A DNA stretch of 64,000 nt from Mobilitalea sibirica (GCF_015999265.1 NZ_JAEAGR010000013.1:1-64000); one strand, 5' to 3'. Shown: positions 36,295 through 44,674, numbered from the stretch's first letter. Made by a program: numbers and translations. Notes: generated from the sequence alone by a model not told the origin.

Positions 36295-36915
36295 TCATTG
36301 ATTGCTAAACTCTAGTTCCAGTGCCAACTTACGTTTTCGCAAGTCAAAGCTCTCCAGCTGTGCAAAATTACTCTCCAGTAACTCAACACTCCTCGCATAA
36401 ACGCTTGTTGTATCATAAAATGGGGTATCCACCACACTTACGTCGTATAAACGGTTAATAGAAGTGACCTCCCTGAAGGTTTCATTTTCTCCATAGGTCC
36501 ACGTATCTCCTTTGTCTGCTACTGTAAATGCAAAAGACATCTTATCAATCAATCCTGCTTGAATTGATTTATAGATGTCTATGTTTGCCTGCGTATCGAT
36601 TAACTCTGCTCTGATCTTAAGCCCTGTTTCATCCAAGATTAACTGTAGGCTCTTATTCCTTGTCCTTGCGATGATGATCCAGGTATCATTATGGTTATAC
36701 CTTAGCGGTACATCTTTCATGTCTGTAAAATCAAGAGCTCCTTTTCTGATTGTTTCTGTGAATTTGTACTTACCGTATTGGTGAGTAGCTGGCTGATCAT
36801 ATGTAATTGCCTGACCTTCGATAATCATCTTTCCTTCATCATTGTCAACCGCTCTAAACTCAACCAGTCTCATTTCATTCTGAGGTTTAAATTCATCTAA
36901 CTTTTTCTTACTCAT
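36295..36915 (-). CDS. HK97-family prohead protease
   Basis: Serine protease that matures the procapsid. The 206-residue product has the catalytic His in VPLRYNHND near residue 75 and the Ser in DKMSFAF near 128, with the VSVVDTPFYDTTSVYAR strand near 158-174, all diagnostic of peptidase family U35/HK97 proteases. Its start overlaps the portal stop by 8 bases. Confidence 0.93.
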   Translation of the reverse strand: MSKKKLDEFKPQNEMRLVEFRAVDNDEGKMIIEGQAITYDQPATHQYGKYKFTETIRKGALDFTDMKDVPLRYNHNDTWIIIARTRNKSLQLILDETGLKIRAELIDTQANIDIYKSIQAGLIDKMSFAFTVADKGDTWTYGENETFREVTSINRLYDVSVVDTPFYDTTSVYARSVELLESNFAQLESFDLRKRKLALELEFSNQ

Positions 36916-38152
36916 TCTGTTTTTCCTTCCCCTTATTCTTTGATAGCTGATACTGATCCGCTATATCACGATTGATATAGTTAAGTGACTGCTTACGGAC
37001 ATTCCCACCTTCAAACGGAGGATATCCGAAGATAGCTAATACTTGATTATCTGTAAGGGTACCAAGTCTAGTCAGAATATCAGCAGCATTTATTTTATTC
37101 GTTGTATTCATGAACATTAAGCCTTGATTATAGAAGATGATCTCATTCCCGACTTCTAATTCACGTTTTGTGAATAACACTTTACTGAAAACTCTACCCA
37201 AACTGATTATCTGCGGTTCGATTGTCTTTTCATAGAAAGCCTGATATTCTTCCTCTGTGAATTCTCCGTTGAATATGGCTAGAGATACTCCGTAATTTGC
37301 TAGTATCCTCTTAGCAATAAATTCAATGGTATCCTTATCAATGAATTTAGGATCAATCTTGATTGGTGTAAAGTCACCTTTTAAATCAATTGCTAAGATA
37401 CCGCTCTGAGACTCATTTATCTTCTGTTCAAAAGCTTCTCTTTCTTTCTTCTGTTCTTCATCATCTAACAGTGTATTAATCTTTTGTATACCTCGAATGA
37501 CCATTGTGGATTTGATACCTTTTCCAATTCCCTGAATTGCTGTATCATCTGTCTCCAACAATTTTATTAAGGCTTTATTATCTGATTTTCCCTGTGCATC
37601 CCCACCGACAAAATCATTGGCAGTAAAGTCTTTTCTCCAATGTATGATGTCTTCATAAGGCAAGGTATAATCATATCCATTAACAAAGTAAAACTTAATG
37701 AACAGCTTACCTGATGTATCTTCCAGATATTCTACCTCTAAGGGATTTAGAGGATACAAGCCGGTATATTCTCTCCTATAAGTTCCCTCGCCTAGCGGTA
37801 TTTTCACATATGATGGGTATATGTAAGCATTCTTATTGATTTCCCTGAGATATACTATCTTTTCAAGGAAATCTGATGTAGACATTAATGGATTAGGCCC
37901 GAACTTTAGTAATCTATGAATGCTATCATTTACCACACTTTGAAGCCCTGTATCATTCTCCGTCCTGATATGCTGCGGATTTAATTTACTGATCTCAGTG
38001 GCAATACACCTAATGGCAATCTGTACGATATCACTAGCATAGATTTCATCACCAAACTGAGTAAATACCGGTATATAACCTTTCATCATTTTTGCATAGG
38101 TTAAAGACTTCAAATTGCCGGTCCATGACCTAATTTTGTTTAATAACCCCAC
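36908..38152 (-). CDS. Portal protein (HK97/phage_portal family)
   Basis: Dodecameric ring through which DNA enters the head. The 414-residue protein shows the family's stem and clip features: AIRCIATEISKLNPQHI near residues 47-63, LLKFGPNPLMSTSDFLEKIV near 81-100, DIIHWRKDF near 165 and FTEEEYQAFYEKTIEPQI near 298. It lies between the large terminase and the protease. Confidence 0.95.
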   Translation of the reverse strand: MGLLNKIRSWTGNLKSLTYAKMMKGYIPVFTQFGDEIYASDIVQIAIRCIATEISKLNPQHIRTENDTGLQSVVNDSIHRLLKFGPNPLMSTSDFLEKIVYLREINKNAYIYPSYVKIPLGEGTYRREYTGLYPLNPLEVEYLEDTSGKLFIKFYFVNGYDYTLPYEDIIHWRKDFTANDFVGGDAQGKSDNKALIKLLETDDTAIQGIGKGIKSTMVIRGIQKINTLLDDEEQKKEREAFEQKINESQSGILAIDLKGDFTPIKIDPKFIDKDTIEFIAKRILANYGVSLAIFNGEFTEEEYQAFYEKTIEPQIISLGRVFSKVLFTKRELEVGNEIIFYNQGLMFMNTTNKINAADILTRLGTLTDNQVLAIFGYPPFEGGNVRKQSLNYINRDIADQYQLSKNKGKEKQNE

Positions 38153-38159
38153 TTTGTAC

Positions 38160-39896
38160 TCACCTCCTGTTGATGATATCCATATAATCTTTTCGATGCC
38201 TGTCTAATGTCTCATAGCATATTAACATTGTGACTGCTCCATCTATCTTCTTATCCTGATCTCCCTGTACTTTCACCGGCATTCTCTTGGTACCGGCAGA
38301 ATTCCATTTCATAGAGGTATTCTCAAGACACATGATATCGATCGGATTTTGATTGTAATTTACTCTGTTCGCTTTTAGATCTGTCTCAAGGCTTGTCATG
38401 GCATTAGATAAATCATAACCCTGTTCTATCTTATCGATATCGAAACCATAGTCTTGCATTTCCTTTTTAAATGCCTTGGCCTGCCATTTATCATAACCGG
38501 TCATGAATACTCTGATTTTATATTTCTTATACAGACTAACAAACCATGCTACAACATCGGACTGATCTACTTCCGTATCTTCACAGATAGCTAAATGATT
38601 ATCTTTCACCCATTGAAGGTATTTCTCTTTCTCTTCCCCTTCCATCTGCTCCAATTTGGATATTGGAATGAAGTATTTTGTGATAAGATACTTCATCTTG
38701 TTTTTCGGATTATAGATTAATACTCTGGCATTGGTTAAGTCACCTGTCTCTGAAAGATCTGCTGCACCTATTCCTACACATTCTCTTAAATCTTCTATGT
38801 CATAGGTTAAGTCATTCTTAATATCCTCCGGTTGCAGCCATGCTTGAGCATTATTCTGTTTGACATTGAAATCTTTTGCTAAGACAAAGGCTTTGGTATC
38901 TGTCTTTGTTCTTGCTTCTTGAACCATCTGCCGTAGGAAGGACCATTTCTTAATTTTCCCTAAGCCGGGGTTCGATTTATACCAGCTTTTTTCATCAATC
39001 CAGACTTCCTTCTCATTGTCTTGGGTATATAACCAGATCAGCCATCTTTCATCCTCAACCTCTCCCCTTAATACCTTTCTGGCATCTACTAATCTCTTAT
39101 CCAGGTACCCATCATTCGTAAAGCCTTCCGTTGTCAGTTCAAAGTAAAGAGGTTCATCCTGCGTAGAAAGAGCCTGTCTAATCGGCATTACCAGACTGTT
39201 ATCTTCCATCTCGAATACTTCATCGACTGCACCGATACCGATATTACGACCTTCTTTTGCTCCGGTCTTTGCTGATAATTTACGAATGCTGCCTTTGTTC
39301 TGATAACTGAATTTGCCTTTCTTCTTTTTCTGTTTCGGATTACCAAAGAAGATACCCTTAATATTCTTACGTGTAACCTTTTCAAGGGTTTTACTTTCTT
39401 CCCTCATAGCATTAATAGCCTGGAACATGAGGTCAGCCTGTTCATAATCATTGGAAGCACATAGTACTTTCAATCCAGTAGGACCACAAAACCATTCCGC
39501 TAGACATATGGCACCGATTAATGGTGTCTTACCGTTCTTTCTTCCCACTAAAAAAAGCACGTTTTGATATTTTCTAACGTACCTTTCTAATTCTTCATCA
39601 TATATTTTGATAGCGAATATCGCTTCAACGAAAGCTTTTTGAAATAACTCTAATTTGAATGGCTTTCCGGCATGAGGAGCTTCGTAATGCTTACATTCAC
39701 TCTCAATGAATTTAATTCGTTTTTCAGAGTCTTCAAAGTCTATCCGGATGTGATCTCTTAATACGTTTCTACCCTGTATCTCATCAACTAGCTTCTTCAA
39801 CATCATCATAAGCTCTTGACCTACTATGATGTTGCCGGCTTTTATCTCATTGTAATACTGGATGATGTAACTATTCGTAATCTGCAAGATCATCAT
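38160..39896 (-). CDS. Terminase large subunit
   Basis: DNA-packaging motor ATPase and endonuclease. In this 578-residue protein the ATPase Walker A variant is LVGRKNGKTPL near residue 117, Walker B is GIGAVDEVFEM near 222, and the C-terminal RNase H-like nuclease starts at GIGAADLSETGDLTNARV near 374 with acidic metal ligands. The Terminase_1 type is indicated by the arrangement LFLVGRKNGKTPLIGAICL. It overlaps the small P27-like gene upstream by 26 bases. Confidence 0.95.
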   Translation of the reverse strand: MMILQITNSYIIQYYNEIKAGNIIVGQELMMMLKKLVDEIQGRNVLRDHIRIDFEDSEKRIKFIESECKHYEAPHAGKPFKLELFQKAFVEAIFAIKIYDEELERYVRKYQNVLFLVGRKNGKTPLIGAICLAEWFCGPTGLKVLCASNDYEQADLMFQAINAMREESKTLEKVTRKNIKGIFFGNPKQKKKKGKFSYQNKGSIRKLSAKTGAKEGRNIGIGAVDEVFEMEDNSLVMPIRQALSTQDEPLYFELTTEGFTNDGYLDKRLVDARKVLRGEVEDERWLIWLYTQDNEKEVWIDEKSWYKSNPGLGKIKKWSFLRQMVQEARTKTDTKAFVLAKDFNVKQNNAQAWLQPEDIKNDLTYDIEDLRECVGIGAADLSETGDLTNARVLIYNPKNKMKYLITKYFIPISKLEQMEGEEKEKYLQWVKDNHLAICEDTEVDQSDVVAWFVSLYKKYKIRVFMTGYDKWQAKAFKKEMQDYGFDIDKIEQGYDLSNAMTSLETDLKANRVNYNQNPIDIMCLENTSMKWNSAGTKRMPVKVQGDQDKKIDGAVTMLICYETLDRHRKDYMDIINRR

Positions 39897-40185
39897 CCTC
39901 TTCTATAATGGATTTTCCTAAAATATTAGAAAGCTTTGCTATATAGTTCAAATAGTTTGCCCTAGTTTTCACAATAAGCTTGGACACCGGAAGCTCTTTC
40001 TGCTGCGTTGGGTTATTTGGATTAATTTTTACAAGGCCGGTTTCCTTAACGATATCATGAAGGTCATCAAGCTCTACTCTAAGCCTAGCACATTCCCAAA
40101 AGGAACCTTCCAGTAAGGCCAGCTGACTATCGTCACAACCCTCGAATAACTTTTTAATTCTTTCATACTCTTGTTTGATATCCAA
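39871..40185 (-). CDS. P27-like terminase small subunit
   Basis: A 104-residue protein directly before the large terminase, like the P27 family (Terminase_4): DIKQEYERIKKLFEGCDDSQ at its start and KLIVKTRANYLNYIAKL near the C terminus. A TTG at 40185 with GGTGAT at a suitable distance is the most likely start; GTG at 40194 is possible. With the gene at 41022 there are two small-terminase-like proteins in one packaging module. Confidence 0.75.
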   Translation of the reverse strand: MDIKQEYERIKKLFEGCDDSQLALLEGSFWECARLRVELDDLHDIVKETGLVKINPNNPTQQKELPVSKLIVKTRANYLNYIAKLSNILGKSIIEEDDDLADYE

Positions 40186-40197
40186 AATTATCACCAA

Positions 40198-40308
40198 CTT
40201 TCTCTGAACTTTTTTGGAAAAAAGTCAAAATCTCGGTTTGTGTGAATCTAACCTTCCTCCCCCTACGGTCCTCCGGACAAACAAAAAAGAATGATATGGG
40301 GGGAGTGA
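40198..40308. other. Non-coding gap in the packaging module
   Basis: A gap of about 110 bp between the HNH gene and the P27-like gene contains a G-run and C-run (ATGGGGGGAGTG near 40297, CCTTCCTCCCCCTACGG near 40251). Such gaps beside an HNH gene often hold the cos site, but no cohesive-end sequence can be defined here. Confidence 0.3.
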
Positions 40309-41022
40309 TTAATTCGAATAATCTTCGAACCATTTCTCTATATATTGCACCCATTCATCCTTATGCTCTGCTCTATAATCATTACAGCATTCTAATCTCT
40401 CGATACATAACTCTTTGCTAGTCTCCACATAGATGAGCTCTGCTCCTATGTCCTCTGCCAACTTCTCTCTGGTAAACTTCTCAGGATAACCTCCTATAAT
40501 CCATGCTGTGCGAAAACCTCCATACCTAGTCTTAATGTTGTCTATGATATGATTGCGAATAGAGAACACATTATACTTAAGATTATCAGGCTTATCATAC
40601 ATAGGCCTTAGACTGACAGCATGATAAAGCCTGTCCATATCTACGATCAGATCACCCGGTTCCATGTTCTCATAGACATAGGTTGTCTTACCTGACATTG
40701 GCGGACCATATATAATGTAGACTGCTTTCTCTCTACGCTTATGACCGCCTCCACAGAACCGGCCATGCTCTTTATTATGGCAGCTCCTACAGATCAGTTC
40801 TATGTTATCCTTATTCATGGAGATGTTAACATCTTTATAGTTATCTTCCGTCAGCTCTATTGGTGTATGATGTAGCTGTATATCTCCACGATTAATAATA
40901 TGCTTTCCACACTTACTACAAATGACACCCTTATTAATCTTTATATGTTCCAGGATGTATTGTTCCCTGAATATTAACCATTCATCTGAGTTATAGAAAG
41001 TATGTAATACTCCGGTGCTCAT
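40309..41022 (-). CDS. HNH endonuclease fused to a P-loop kinase-like domain
   Basis: The 237-residue protein combines an HNH domain (about residues 1-90: CSKCGKHI, QLHHTPIELT and CRSCHNKEHGRF, with four Cys for zinc) and a P-loop NTPase domain (YIIYGPPMSGKTTYVYENM near 102-120, then DMDRLYHAV). Phage HNH proteins beside terminases help cut concatemers at cos. The C-terminal domain looks like a nucleotide or polynucleotide kinase-like fold; its purpose is unknown. The ATG overlaps the stop of the upstream small terminase (TAATG). Confidence 0.85.
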   Translation of the reverse strand: MSTGVLHTFYNSDEWLIFREQYILEHIKINKGVICSKCGKHIINRGDIQLHHTPIELTEDNYKDVNISMNKDNIELICRSCHNKEHGRFCGGGHKRREKAVYIIYGPPMSGKTTYVYENMEPGDLIVDMDRLYHAVSLRPMYDKPDNLKYNVFSIRNHIIDNIKTRYGGFRTAWIIGGYPEKFTREKLAEDIGAELIYVETSKELCIERLECCNDYRAEHKDEWVQYIEKWFEDYSN

Positions 41023-41861
41023 TACCAATCATCCTTTTCTGCTTGCTTTTTCTTAAGTTCAAGGGTTTCATTCTCAACTCTGACTTTGTTTCTCAAGGAC
41101 TCTACCTTTGCCTTCTGTTCCTCTGTTGCCATATCCATATGATCAGATAGCCAGTTAAGAGCTTTTAATCTATCCATTAATTTGATAGAGAAACCGTTCT
41201 TACCTTCCTTGAATTCCGTTATTAAGGATCCGTCTATATCATCACTTTCTTTGAAGTCAATATAGTTACATTGGTCATATATTGGTACTCCTTCTTTAGT
41301 AAAGCCTAAGAGAGTATCCTTCTTCCCAAAGGTGATATAATCGGTGATATCAGCGAAGGCAATATCCATGTATTTTTGAAAGATATCGTGTGGTGTTAAC
41401 ATGGCTTGATTAAGTCTATTTTGCTTTAATTGTGCTATTGCCATCTTTACATGAACATTTCCCAACAATCTTGGCCCTGCTGTGTAAGCTGTCATCATGT
41501 TACATTTATAAGCTTTTTGATATGCTTTTGATGCATTAAAACACTTTATATAATAAATACAGAAAAGAATTTGTTTTTCAGTCAATTCAATATTTTCAAC
41601 GATTTCATTCAGCTGATTTTCAACCTCGATATTTTCAGCTTTTTCATCGCCTAAAAAATCATCTTTTTCGAAATTCGAATTTTTATTATTTTTTTTCGAA
41701 TTTTTAAAATTCTCTTCCCACTTGTCTAATGTCTTCCATTTTGAGACTGTTTTAGGATCTTCATCAAGCATTTTAGCTATGTCTTTATTCTTTATTTTGC
41801 CCTTGTGCTTTTTAAAGATTTCAAAAGCCTTGTCTCTATTCGGACTCCTGCTTCTTGCCAA
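41022..41861 (-). CDS. Terminase small subunit
   Basis: DNA-recognition subunit of the packaging motor. The 279-residue protein has an N-terminal HTH (SPNRDKAFEIFKKHKGKI then NKDIAKMLDEDPKTVSKW), an Asn/Lys-rich linker, and the Terminase_2 core from about 90 (LTEKQILFCIYYIKCFNASKAYQKAY-type; landmarks TEKQILFC and NASKAYQKAY). Homologues begin M-x-R-x-R-S-P-N-R-D-K, so a TTG at 41861 behind GAGGTGGTGATT is the best start. It opens the late operon downstream of a strong terminator. Confidence 0.85.
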   Translation of the reverse strand: MARSRSPNRDKAFEIFKKHKGKIKNKDIAKMLDEDPKTVSKWKTLDKWEENFKNSKKNNKNSNFEKDDFLGDEKAENIEVENQLNEIVENIELTEKQILFCIYYIKCFNASKAYQKAYKCNMMTAYTAGPRLLGNVHVKMAIAQLKQNRLNQAMLTPHDIFQKYMDIAFADITDYITFGKKDTLLGFTKEGVPIYDQCNYIDFKESDDIDGSLITEFKEGKNGFSIKLMDRLKALNWLSDHMDMATEEQKAKVESLRNKVRVENETLELKKKQAEKDDW

Positions 41862-41926
41862 AATCACCACCTCATTTTTTGCAATCTATCACCCAGTCCC
41901 TTGATATTATGTGATTGCTCTGCCCT

Positions 41927-41937
41927 GCACAATGTGC
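41927..41937. promoter_or_regulatory. Palindrome in the late-operon leader
   Basis: GCACAATGTGC is an exact inverted repeat in the short gap between the ArpU-type regulator's terminator and the small terminase. It is a possible target of a late regulator; no typical promoter is evident there. Confidence 0.35.
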
Positions 41938-41945
41938 CACCCATG

Positions 41946-41970
41946 AAAAAAGCACCCCGAAGGATGCTTT
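41946..41970 (-). terminator. Strong terminator between early and late operons
   Basis: On the minus strand GCATCC and GGGTGC close a TTCG tetraloop and are followed by TTTTTT. It directly follows the ArpU-type gene and isolates the early leftward operon from the structural genes, so late transcription needs its own promoter or antitermination. Confidence 0.9.
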
Positions 41971-41987
41971 TATTTTTTCTGTTCTTT

Positions 41988-42446
41988 TTATGATTTCATA
42001 TTAACACATAAAAGTGTATCATTGTGTATCATGTTCAAATTTTTTAGTGCATCTGAATGTTTTCTATGAATATGAGCCCATTCATAACCTATCTCAACAC
42101 AGATTACTTCCCACTTCTTAAATTCTATGTACTTCTTATGAAGTATTAAGCTTTCTATCCCATCCGGAAGATCAGCTATCATATTCTCAATTTCAATTTT
42201 CTTTTGTATGCATGCTTTTCTCATCTTAACAATTTTAGTAAAGAGTACATCAAGCTTTACCATGTAATCTGATAAATCAGTCTGTTTATTCCCTTTTGGC
42301 ATATCAGATATGGATTGCATCTTAGCTGATTGTTTCGTTTCTCTCAATTCTTCTAGTTGTTCTTCTAAGGATCTAAGCTTTCTGCATAGGTTCCTATAGC
42401 TGTTTAAGTATTCTTTTTTCTTTTCATTTAGCTCTCTGTCAGTAAT
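41988..42446 (-). CDS. ArpU/DUF1492-type late transcription regulator, ATT start
   Basis: A 152-residue sigma region 4-like protein that in related phages switches on late genes. The N terminus ITDRELNEKKKEYLNSYRNL is in frame from an ATT codon at 42446, with AAAGAGGTGATAAT just upstream and an in-frame stop four codons before it. No ATG, GTG or TTG exists until the TTG at 42347, which would remove the conserved first 33 residues. The core (DLPDGIESLILHKKYIEFKK, then WEVICVEIGYEWAHIHRKH) is typical. Placement at the end of the early operon fits its role. Confidence 0.82.
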   Translation of the reverse strand: MTDRELNEKKKEYLNSYRNLCRKLRSLEEQLEELRETKQSAKMQSISDMPKGNKQTDLSDYMVKLDVLFTKIVKMRKACIQKKIEIENMIADLPDGIESLILHKKYIEFKKWEVICVEIGYEWAHIHRKHSDALKNLNMIHNDTLLCVNMKS

Positions 42447-42501
42447 ATTATCACCTCTTTAATGCTTAGTCCTGCTGCCAGGTTGAATTTAAAACATGAT
42501 T

Positions 42502-42720
42502 TCATGGTACTATCTTAAATTTTTTGCTCCTGATTATTCTATCATTGTTAACCAAATAGAACATATCAATTATATCTTGCTCTTTCATATACATTTCCTG
42601 TCCGTCAAACTTTATTTTGGAGTCTCTGCTACACTTAAACATATCATATAGTCTTCCACCTATAGCAAGCCTGTCTATTCCATCTGTATCCACTGTTGTA
42701 TTTAATTTTGCATTTGCCAT
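42502..42720 (-). CDS. Small phage protein, unknown function
   Basis: A 72-residue protein starting MANAKLNTTVDTDG at the ATG at 42720, preceded by GGAAGGTGG within the end of the upstream gene. It has no Cys pattern or membrane segment. Not recognised. Confidence 0.6.
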   Translation of the reverse strand: MANAKLNTTVDTDGIDRLAIGGRLYDMFKCSRDSKIKFDGQEMYMKEQDIIDMFYLVNNDRIIRSKKFKIVP

Positions 42721-42722
42721 AT

Positions 42723-43028
42723 TTACCACCTTCCTATGATCTCCGGTCCTTCTGTTGAATGAAGCAAAAAGAAATTTTTCTCCTTTGTACTGATTATTCC
42801 ACCTTTACTAAGTTGATGCATTATTAACTGATCTTTATTCCCCTTTGTGAAGCACCTCTTCATTTCTTTAAACGCTTTGTACTTTGTACTGAATATGGCA
42901 TGATGTAGCTTTCTCCATAAATATGTCTTTCCGTTCTTTCTCCCAAGCATTGGTGTATAAAGGTGCTGAAAATAGTCACTTCTTTCTAATATCTTCTTAA
43001 ACCATTTCTTTCTCTGTCTTTTATTCAA
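42723..43028 (-). CDS. Small basic phage protein, paralogue of the upstream gene
   Basis: A 101-residue basic protein starting at a TTG directly after the upstream stop (TGATTG). Its first residues MNKRQRKKWFKKILERS closely match MNKRQRKKQFKKKLQKF of the neighbouring gene, and both contain HLYT/TYLP-type segments later, indicating a tandem duplication that has diverged. Function unknown. Confidence 0.65.
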   Translation of the reverse strand: MNKRQRKKWFKKILERSDYFQHLYTPMLGRKNGKTYLWRKLHHAIFSTKYKAFKEMKRCFTKGNKDQLIMHQLSKGGIISTKEKNFFLLHSTEGPEIIGRW

Positions 43029-43259
43029 TCAATCACCGCCTATCACAATCCGGTGCATCTTTAGAAAGCTTTTGTATTGCAAGTGAATATCCCTTGCTTT
43101 TTCTTTCATGTATTCTTCCGGTATGTTAAATATGTTATATATAAATCTCGCTACAGTATCTGGTAAATATGTATAATCTGGTCCGTTTGCAAAATCAAAT
43201 CCACAATAGAATTTTTGCAGCTTCTTTTTAAACTGCTTTTTCCTCTGTCTCTTATTCAA
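43029..43259 (-). CDS. Small basic phage protein with TTG start
   Basis: A 76-residue protein starting MNKRQRKKQFKKKLQKF from TTG at 43259, with GAAGGGAG about 10 bases upstream. It is a paralogue of the next gene downstream. Function unknown. Confidence 0.65.
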   Translation of the reverse strand: MNKRQRKKQFKKKLQKFYCGFDFANGPDYTYLPDTVARFIYNIFNIPEEYMKEKARDIHLQYKSFLKMHRIVIGGD

Positions 43260-43265
43260 TAGGCT

Positions 43266-43403
43266 TTATCTCCCTTCTATATCCATATTCAAAATAGCCA
43301 TAACCCCAAATGCTATTGTTAAAGAGATGTTACCTAATATTGCAGATATAAACATTGCTATTACCAAAATGAACTGCCATACAACATCGTATACTTTCTT
43401 CAT
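43266..43403 (-). CDS. Short membrane protein
   Basis: A 45-residue ORF MKKVYDVVWQFILVIAMFIS continuing through a second hydrophobic stretch (LGNISLTIAFGVMAIL), with GAAGGGAGAAAAGCCT before the ATG. It fills the gap between two recognised genes on the same strand. Probably two short membrane segments; function unknown. Confidence 0.6.
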   Translation of the reverse strand: MKKVYDVVWQFILVIAMFISAILGNISLTIAFGVMAILNMDIEGR

Positions 43404-43418
43404 AGGCTTTTCTCCCTT

Positions 43419-43649
43419 CTAAAATAAACTTATTTGCCCTTCACATTGTTCCTGCTTTGGTATTCTTGGTTTATATCTTTTGCTATCATCACCACAATAG
43501 AATGCATCTATGTCGCAGTATATAAAGTCTGTGCAATGGTTTTCTGCCTTAGCTGTAGATGCACTATATTCTTTTTTCTTGGCTTCACACCATATCCCGA
43601 TTAGATCTGCTGCCACTGCATTAGCACAATACCTACAATACTGCTTCAT
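43419..43649 (-). CDS. Cysteine-rich small phage protein
   Basis: A 76-residue protein with CRYCANAV at the start and five further cysteines (WCEAKKKEY, HCTDFIYCDID, FYCGDD, EQC), probably metal-binding. AGAAGGGAGCAAAAGTTT precedes the ATG. It resembles small phage proteins beginning with a CxYC motif; function unknown. Confidence 0.7.
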   Translation of the reverse strand: MKQYCRYCANAVAADLIGIWCEAKKKEYSASTAKAENHCTDFIYCDIDAFYCGDDSKRYKPRIPKQEQCEGQISLF

Positions 43650-43674
43650 AAACTTTTGCTCCCTTCTTGATGAA

Positions 43675-43788
43675 TTAAATTAATTGACTTTTTAGCTTGC
43701 GCTTGCAATCATTACAAATTGTATGTTTTTTATTTACGCATTTATTGAAGCCACATTTAATACATTTGTAGAATTTTTTACCTATCAT
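43675..43788 (-). CDS. 37-residue zinc-ribbon peptide
   Basis: MIGKKFYKCIKCGFNKC followed by TICNDCKRKLK gives two CxxC pairs, a minimal zinc ribbon. The conserved linker GATAGCGGAAAGGAAGATAC precedes its ATG. It was too short for an ordinary ORF scan but fits exactly between its neighbours. Confidence 0.65.
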   Translation of the reverse strand: MIGKKFYKCIKCGFNKCVNKKHTICNDCKRKLKSQLI

Positions 43789-43810
43789 GTATCTTCCTTT
43801 CCGCTATCAG

Positions 43811-43993
43811 CTAAAATATCTTTTCTCCTGCTATCGTGTTACATAAATTTCTTGTGTCTTTGTCTATTGTCTGTTTCTGTACTATATTTGCACAATCCGT
43901 ACAAACCCATTTACGGTTAGGTGTTCCTTTTGGCTCTATTGGTATCATGCCTTTAACTTCTGACATAGTTCTATTACATTTACAACAGTTCAT
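43811..43993 (-). CDS. Zinc-ribbon small phage protein
   Basis: A 60-residue protein with CCKCNRTM at residues 3-10 and VCTDCANIV near 30-38, forming one likely zinc ribbon. It is flanked on both sides by the repeated linker. Function unknown. Confidence 0.7.
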   Translation of the reverse strand: MNCCKCNRTMSEVKGMIPIEPKGTPNRKWVCTDCANIVQKQTIDKDTRNLCNTIAGEKIF

Positions 43994-44026
43994 AATTTAC
44001 CTTCTTTCCGCTTATCAGCTAAGTTA

Positions 44027-44413
44027 TTACCTAACGACTGGTACTCCGCAATCCTTACTAGGATCATTTTTAAAATAACTCATATGTTCCGATATTGGTC
44101 TGTATCCACCAAGAGAGATATCGTCCTGCCAGAATACATGATTAGCAAGTCCACCGCATTTACACATTATTGTGAATGGTACAGGTTTGTGTTTATCAGG
44201 TTCTAACTTGTCCTGTATTTTATCCTCCAATCCTTTTTCCAACCACATTCTCCACTTCTTACAGCACTTCTCACATTTATACCACATTGCTCCATGTACC
44301 ATAGTAGGCGGATATGTATAGGTTTCGCCTTTTTCCAAAGCTTTAATAACTGGCATGTCATTCATATTCCATTCACCAGGAACACTTTTCTTTGCTTTTC
44401 TTGCCCAATTCAT
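44027..44413 (-). CDS. Cysteine-containing phage protein
   Basis: A 128-residue protein with YKCEKCCKKW near residues 48-57 and MCKCGGLANHVFW near 87-99, suggesting a zinc site in which the two CxxC/CxC pairs face each other. The C-terminal SEHMSYFKNDPSKDCGV is unusual. The repeated linker precedes it. Not recognised. Confidence 0.7.
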   Translation of the reverse strand: MNWARKAKKSVPGEWNMNDMPVIKALEKGETYTYPPTMVHGAMWYKCEKCCKKWRMWLEKGLEDKIQDKLEPDKHKPVPFTIMCKCGGLANHVFWQDDISLGGYRPISEHMSYFKNDPSKDCGVPVVR

Positions 44414-44436
44414 ATATCTTCCTTTCCGCTAATCAG

Positions 44437-44655
44437 CTAATCAATAATTGTATAAGGATTTTCAATTCCATGTCCACAGCATGCTGATGACGCACCGTCA
44501 ATATGCCCAAGACACGCATCGTATCCTTCTGGTGTTGGTGTTCTTCCGCACTTTTTACACGGCCTATGTTCATCAATCACTTTTTCATTATTAGTGTATC
44601 TCCAATCGGTTCCGTCATAATAAATCTCATGTCCTCTGGAATAACTTTTTGTCAT
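44437..44655 (-). CDS. Small Cys-rich phage protein
   Basis: A 72-residue protein with HRPCKKCGRTPTPEGYDACLGHI and a later SACCGHGIENPYTI; these cysteines and histidines make a plausible zinc site. Proteins with RPCKxCGRxPTPEGxDxCLG are frequent in clostridial phages, by recollection; function unknown. The repeated linker precedes the ATG. Confidence 0.75.
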   Translation of the reverse strand: MTKSYSRGHEIYYDGTDWRYTNNEKVIDEHRPCKKCGRTPTPEGYDACLGHIDGASSACCGHGIENPYTIID

Positions 44656-44674
44656 ATATCTTCCTTTCTGCTTA

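Noticed and set aside
40198-40308. cos site
   Set aside because: Position beside HNH and terminase genes is suitable, but no cohesive-end or terminase-binding repeats could be defined by eye.
40163-40354. Leftward ORF overlapping the HNH and P27-like genes
   Set aside because: Overlaps two better-supported genes out of frame and lacks a ribosome binding site; the gap is more likely non-coding.
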